The notes below the pieces were generated by a model that worked only from the letters and a program-made list of their open reading frames with translations, ran no database searches and was not told the origin of the DNA. Positions 5,463-6,306 of a stretch of DNA of 6,306 nt are shown in pieces (position 1 is the stretch's first letter; every line of letters begins with the position of its first letter). The stretch is from Candidatus Thorarchaeota archaeon (lineage in GTDB: Archaea > Asgardarchaeota > Thorarchaeia > Thorarchaeales > Thorarchaeaceae), in the NCBI GenBank assembly GCA_016840385.1, contig JAEOSL010000154.1, positions 1 to 6,306 on the forward strand, read 5' to 3'. The position numbers and the translations under genes were made by a program.

Positions 5463-6306
5463 TCACGAAGCCGTGCAGCTGAAAACTCATCTACTCGGTC
5501 TTTGACTTCTTCCCTGGCAGCTTGATGCTTCTCAAGGAACTCCATCATCATTGGTGCAAGAATCTGTTTGCATTCTCCACAGAGAATCTCTCCACCCCTA
5601 CACTTCTTCTCAATGTTCGCCAAGTCCTTGTCGTCAGGCATGAAGATGAAGTTGTAGTACTTGTACACACTACATATGTCAGGATTTGCTCCAAGTTTGC
5701 GCTGTTCCTCAACGGTAGTTCTTCCACCTGTAAAAGCAGCCATGACCTTCTTCTTAGCTTGCTTGGGAGTATCTGTTGTAAAGATCGCAGACATTGGTTC
5801 TGAGGCGGACATCTTCCCACCTTCTTTCAATCCGGGTACAAACGAGCATTGAATACTGGCAGGTTTGTAGTAACCCATTTTCTCTGCTACGTCACGAGTT
5901 ACTCTCCAGAAGGGATCTTGGTCAATCGCACATGGAATGATGCAAGGTGTCTTTTCTCCATAAATCCACGAATGGATGAATGCAGGGACTGCCTGTATCG
6001 CAGGATGCCAGATCGACCCAATATTCGTACTGTTATCAAATCCGAATGTTGCCTTCACAGTAGAGAAGGTCACCTTTCGAGCGACCTCAACCGCAATCTC
6101 ATACAGCAAGTCGATATGCTCGATATCTTGAATGATGTAGGTGTCTTCTGGTTCGAATCCGAGTGCTAGTAGATCAAGTGTGTTCTCATAGGTATACTTC
6201 TTGACATCGTCAAGACTGAGATGAGAGTTAAAGAAGTACTTCTCATCGTTCGTCATCTGGAAGTAGAGGCGGGTCTTGAATCGGTCCTGAAACCATTTTG
6301 TGAACA
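5447..6306 (-). CDS. trpS: Tryptophanyl-tRNA synthetase, archaeal/eukaryotic type, N-terminus cut by window edge
   Basis: The frame is open to the window edge, so the ATG at 6256 is internal: the 16 codons before it read FTKWFQDRFKTRLYFQ, which matches the family right after the HIGH-type motif. About 285 residues are visible. Class I signature KMSAS is encoded at 5815-5801. PCAIDQDPFWRVTRDVA (visible residues about 124-140) is the tryptophan-binding region typical of the eukaryotic/archaeal type. The C-terminal part, GGEILCGECKQILAP then FLEKHQAAREEV, matches the family's helical anticodon-binding domain. The enzyme charges tRNA-Trp with tryptophan using ATP in the cytosol. The HIGH-type motif and the rest of the N-terminal domain are outside the window. 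The stop is TAG. It is convergent with the kelch gene (62-nt gap), and its last codons lie within the direct repeat. Confidence 0.96.
   Translation of the reverse strand, partial: FTKWFQDRFKTRLYFQMTNDEKYFFNSHLSLDDVKKYTYENTLDLLALGFEPEDTYIIQDIEHIDLLYEIAVEVARKVTFSTVKATFGFDNSTNIGSIWHPAIQAVPAFIHSWIYGEKTPCIIPCAIDQDPFWRVTRDVAEKMGYYKPASIQCSFVPGLKEGGKMSASEPMSAIFTTDTPKQAKKKVMAAFTGGRTTVEEQRKLGANPDICSVYKYYNFIFMPDDKDLANIEKKCRGGEILCGECKQILAPMMMEFLEKHQAAREEVKDRVDEFSAARLREDIRR

Noticed and set aside
5522..5803. Plus-strand frames opposite the synthetase gene (also 5661-5852 and 5849-6169).
   Set aside because: All lie antisense to a strongly supported gene and have no recognisable domain or start context.

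Overview
The window looks like chromosomal DNA from an archaeon. The gene at the left edge belongs to the Nre family, which as far as I know is archaeal. The gene at the right edge is a tryptophanyl-tRNA synthetase of the archaeal/eukaryotic type. Starts include GTG, and some genes have Shine-Dalgarno-like sites (GGTGA-type) about 5 nt before the start. The kelch surface protein and the mesophile-like, AT-leaning composition would fit an Asgard archaeon such as Thorarchaeota, but that is a guess; nothing here fixes the phylum.

Layout, left to right. (1) 1-1017 (+): an Nre-family DNA-repair protein, cut at its 5' end by the window edge. (2) 1018-1055: a short convergent intergenic region with a perfect 7-bp hairpin, followed on the minus strand by a T-run; probably a shared terminator. 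(3) 3097-1056 (-): two tandem, translationally coupled, mutually paralogous membrane proteins. Each has an N-terminal four-cysteine zinc ribbon, a soluble middle and two C-terminal membrane helices. (4) 3928-3224 (-): a CPBP (CAAX/Rce1-like) intramembrane protease with its three motifs intact, in the same direction as the zinc-ribbon pair. (5) 3929-4238: a divergent intergenic region with a perfect 9-bp inverted repeat at the protease start and one copy of a 35-nt direct repeat. (6) 4239-5384 (+): a secreted, membrane-anchored six-blade kelch propeller. (7) 5385-5446: a convergent gap holding part of the second repeat copy, which runs into the 3' end of the next gene. (8) 6306-5447 (-): tryptophanyl-tRNA synthetase, N-terminus missing at the window edge.

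The two edge genes are housekeeping functions. The middle is a block of membrane and surface genes: zinc-ribbon pair plus intramembrane protease on the minus strand, kelch surface protein on the plus strand. The protease and the zinc-ribbon pair may act together, but only orientation and proximity support that. The points most worth checking are the zinc-ribbon pair, the inverted repeat at the protease start, and the direct repeats that bracket the kelch gene, one of which overlaps the end of the tRNA synthetase gene.
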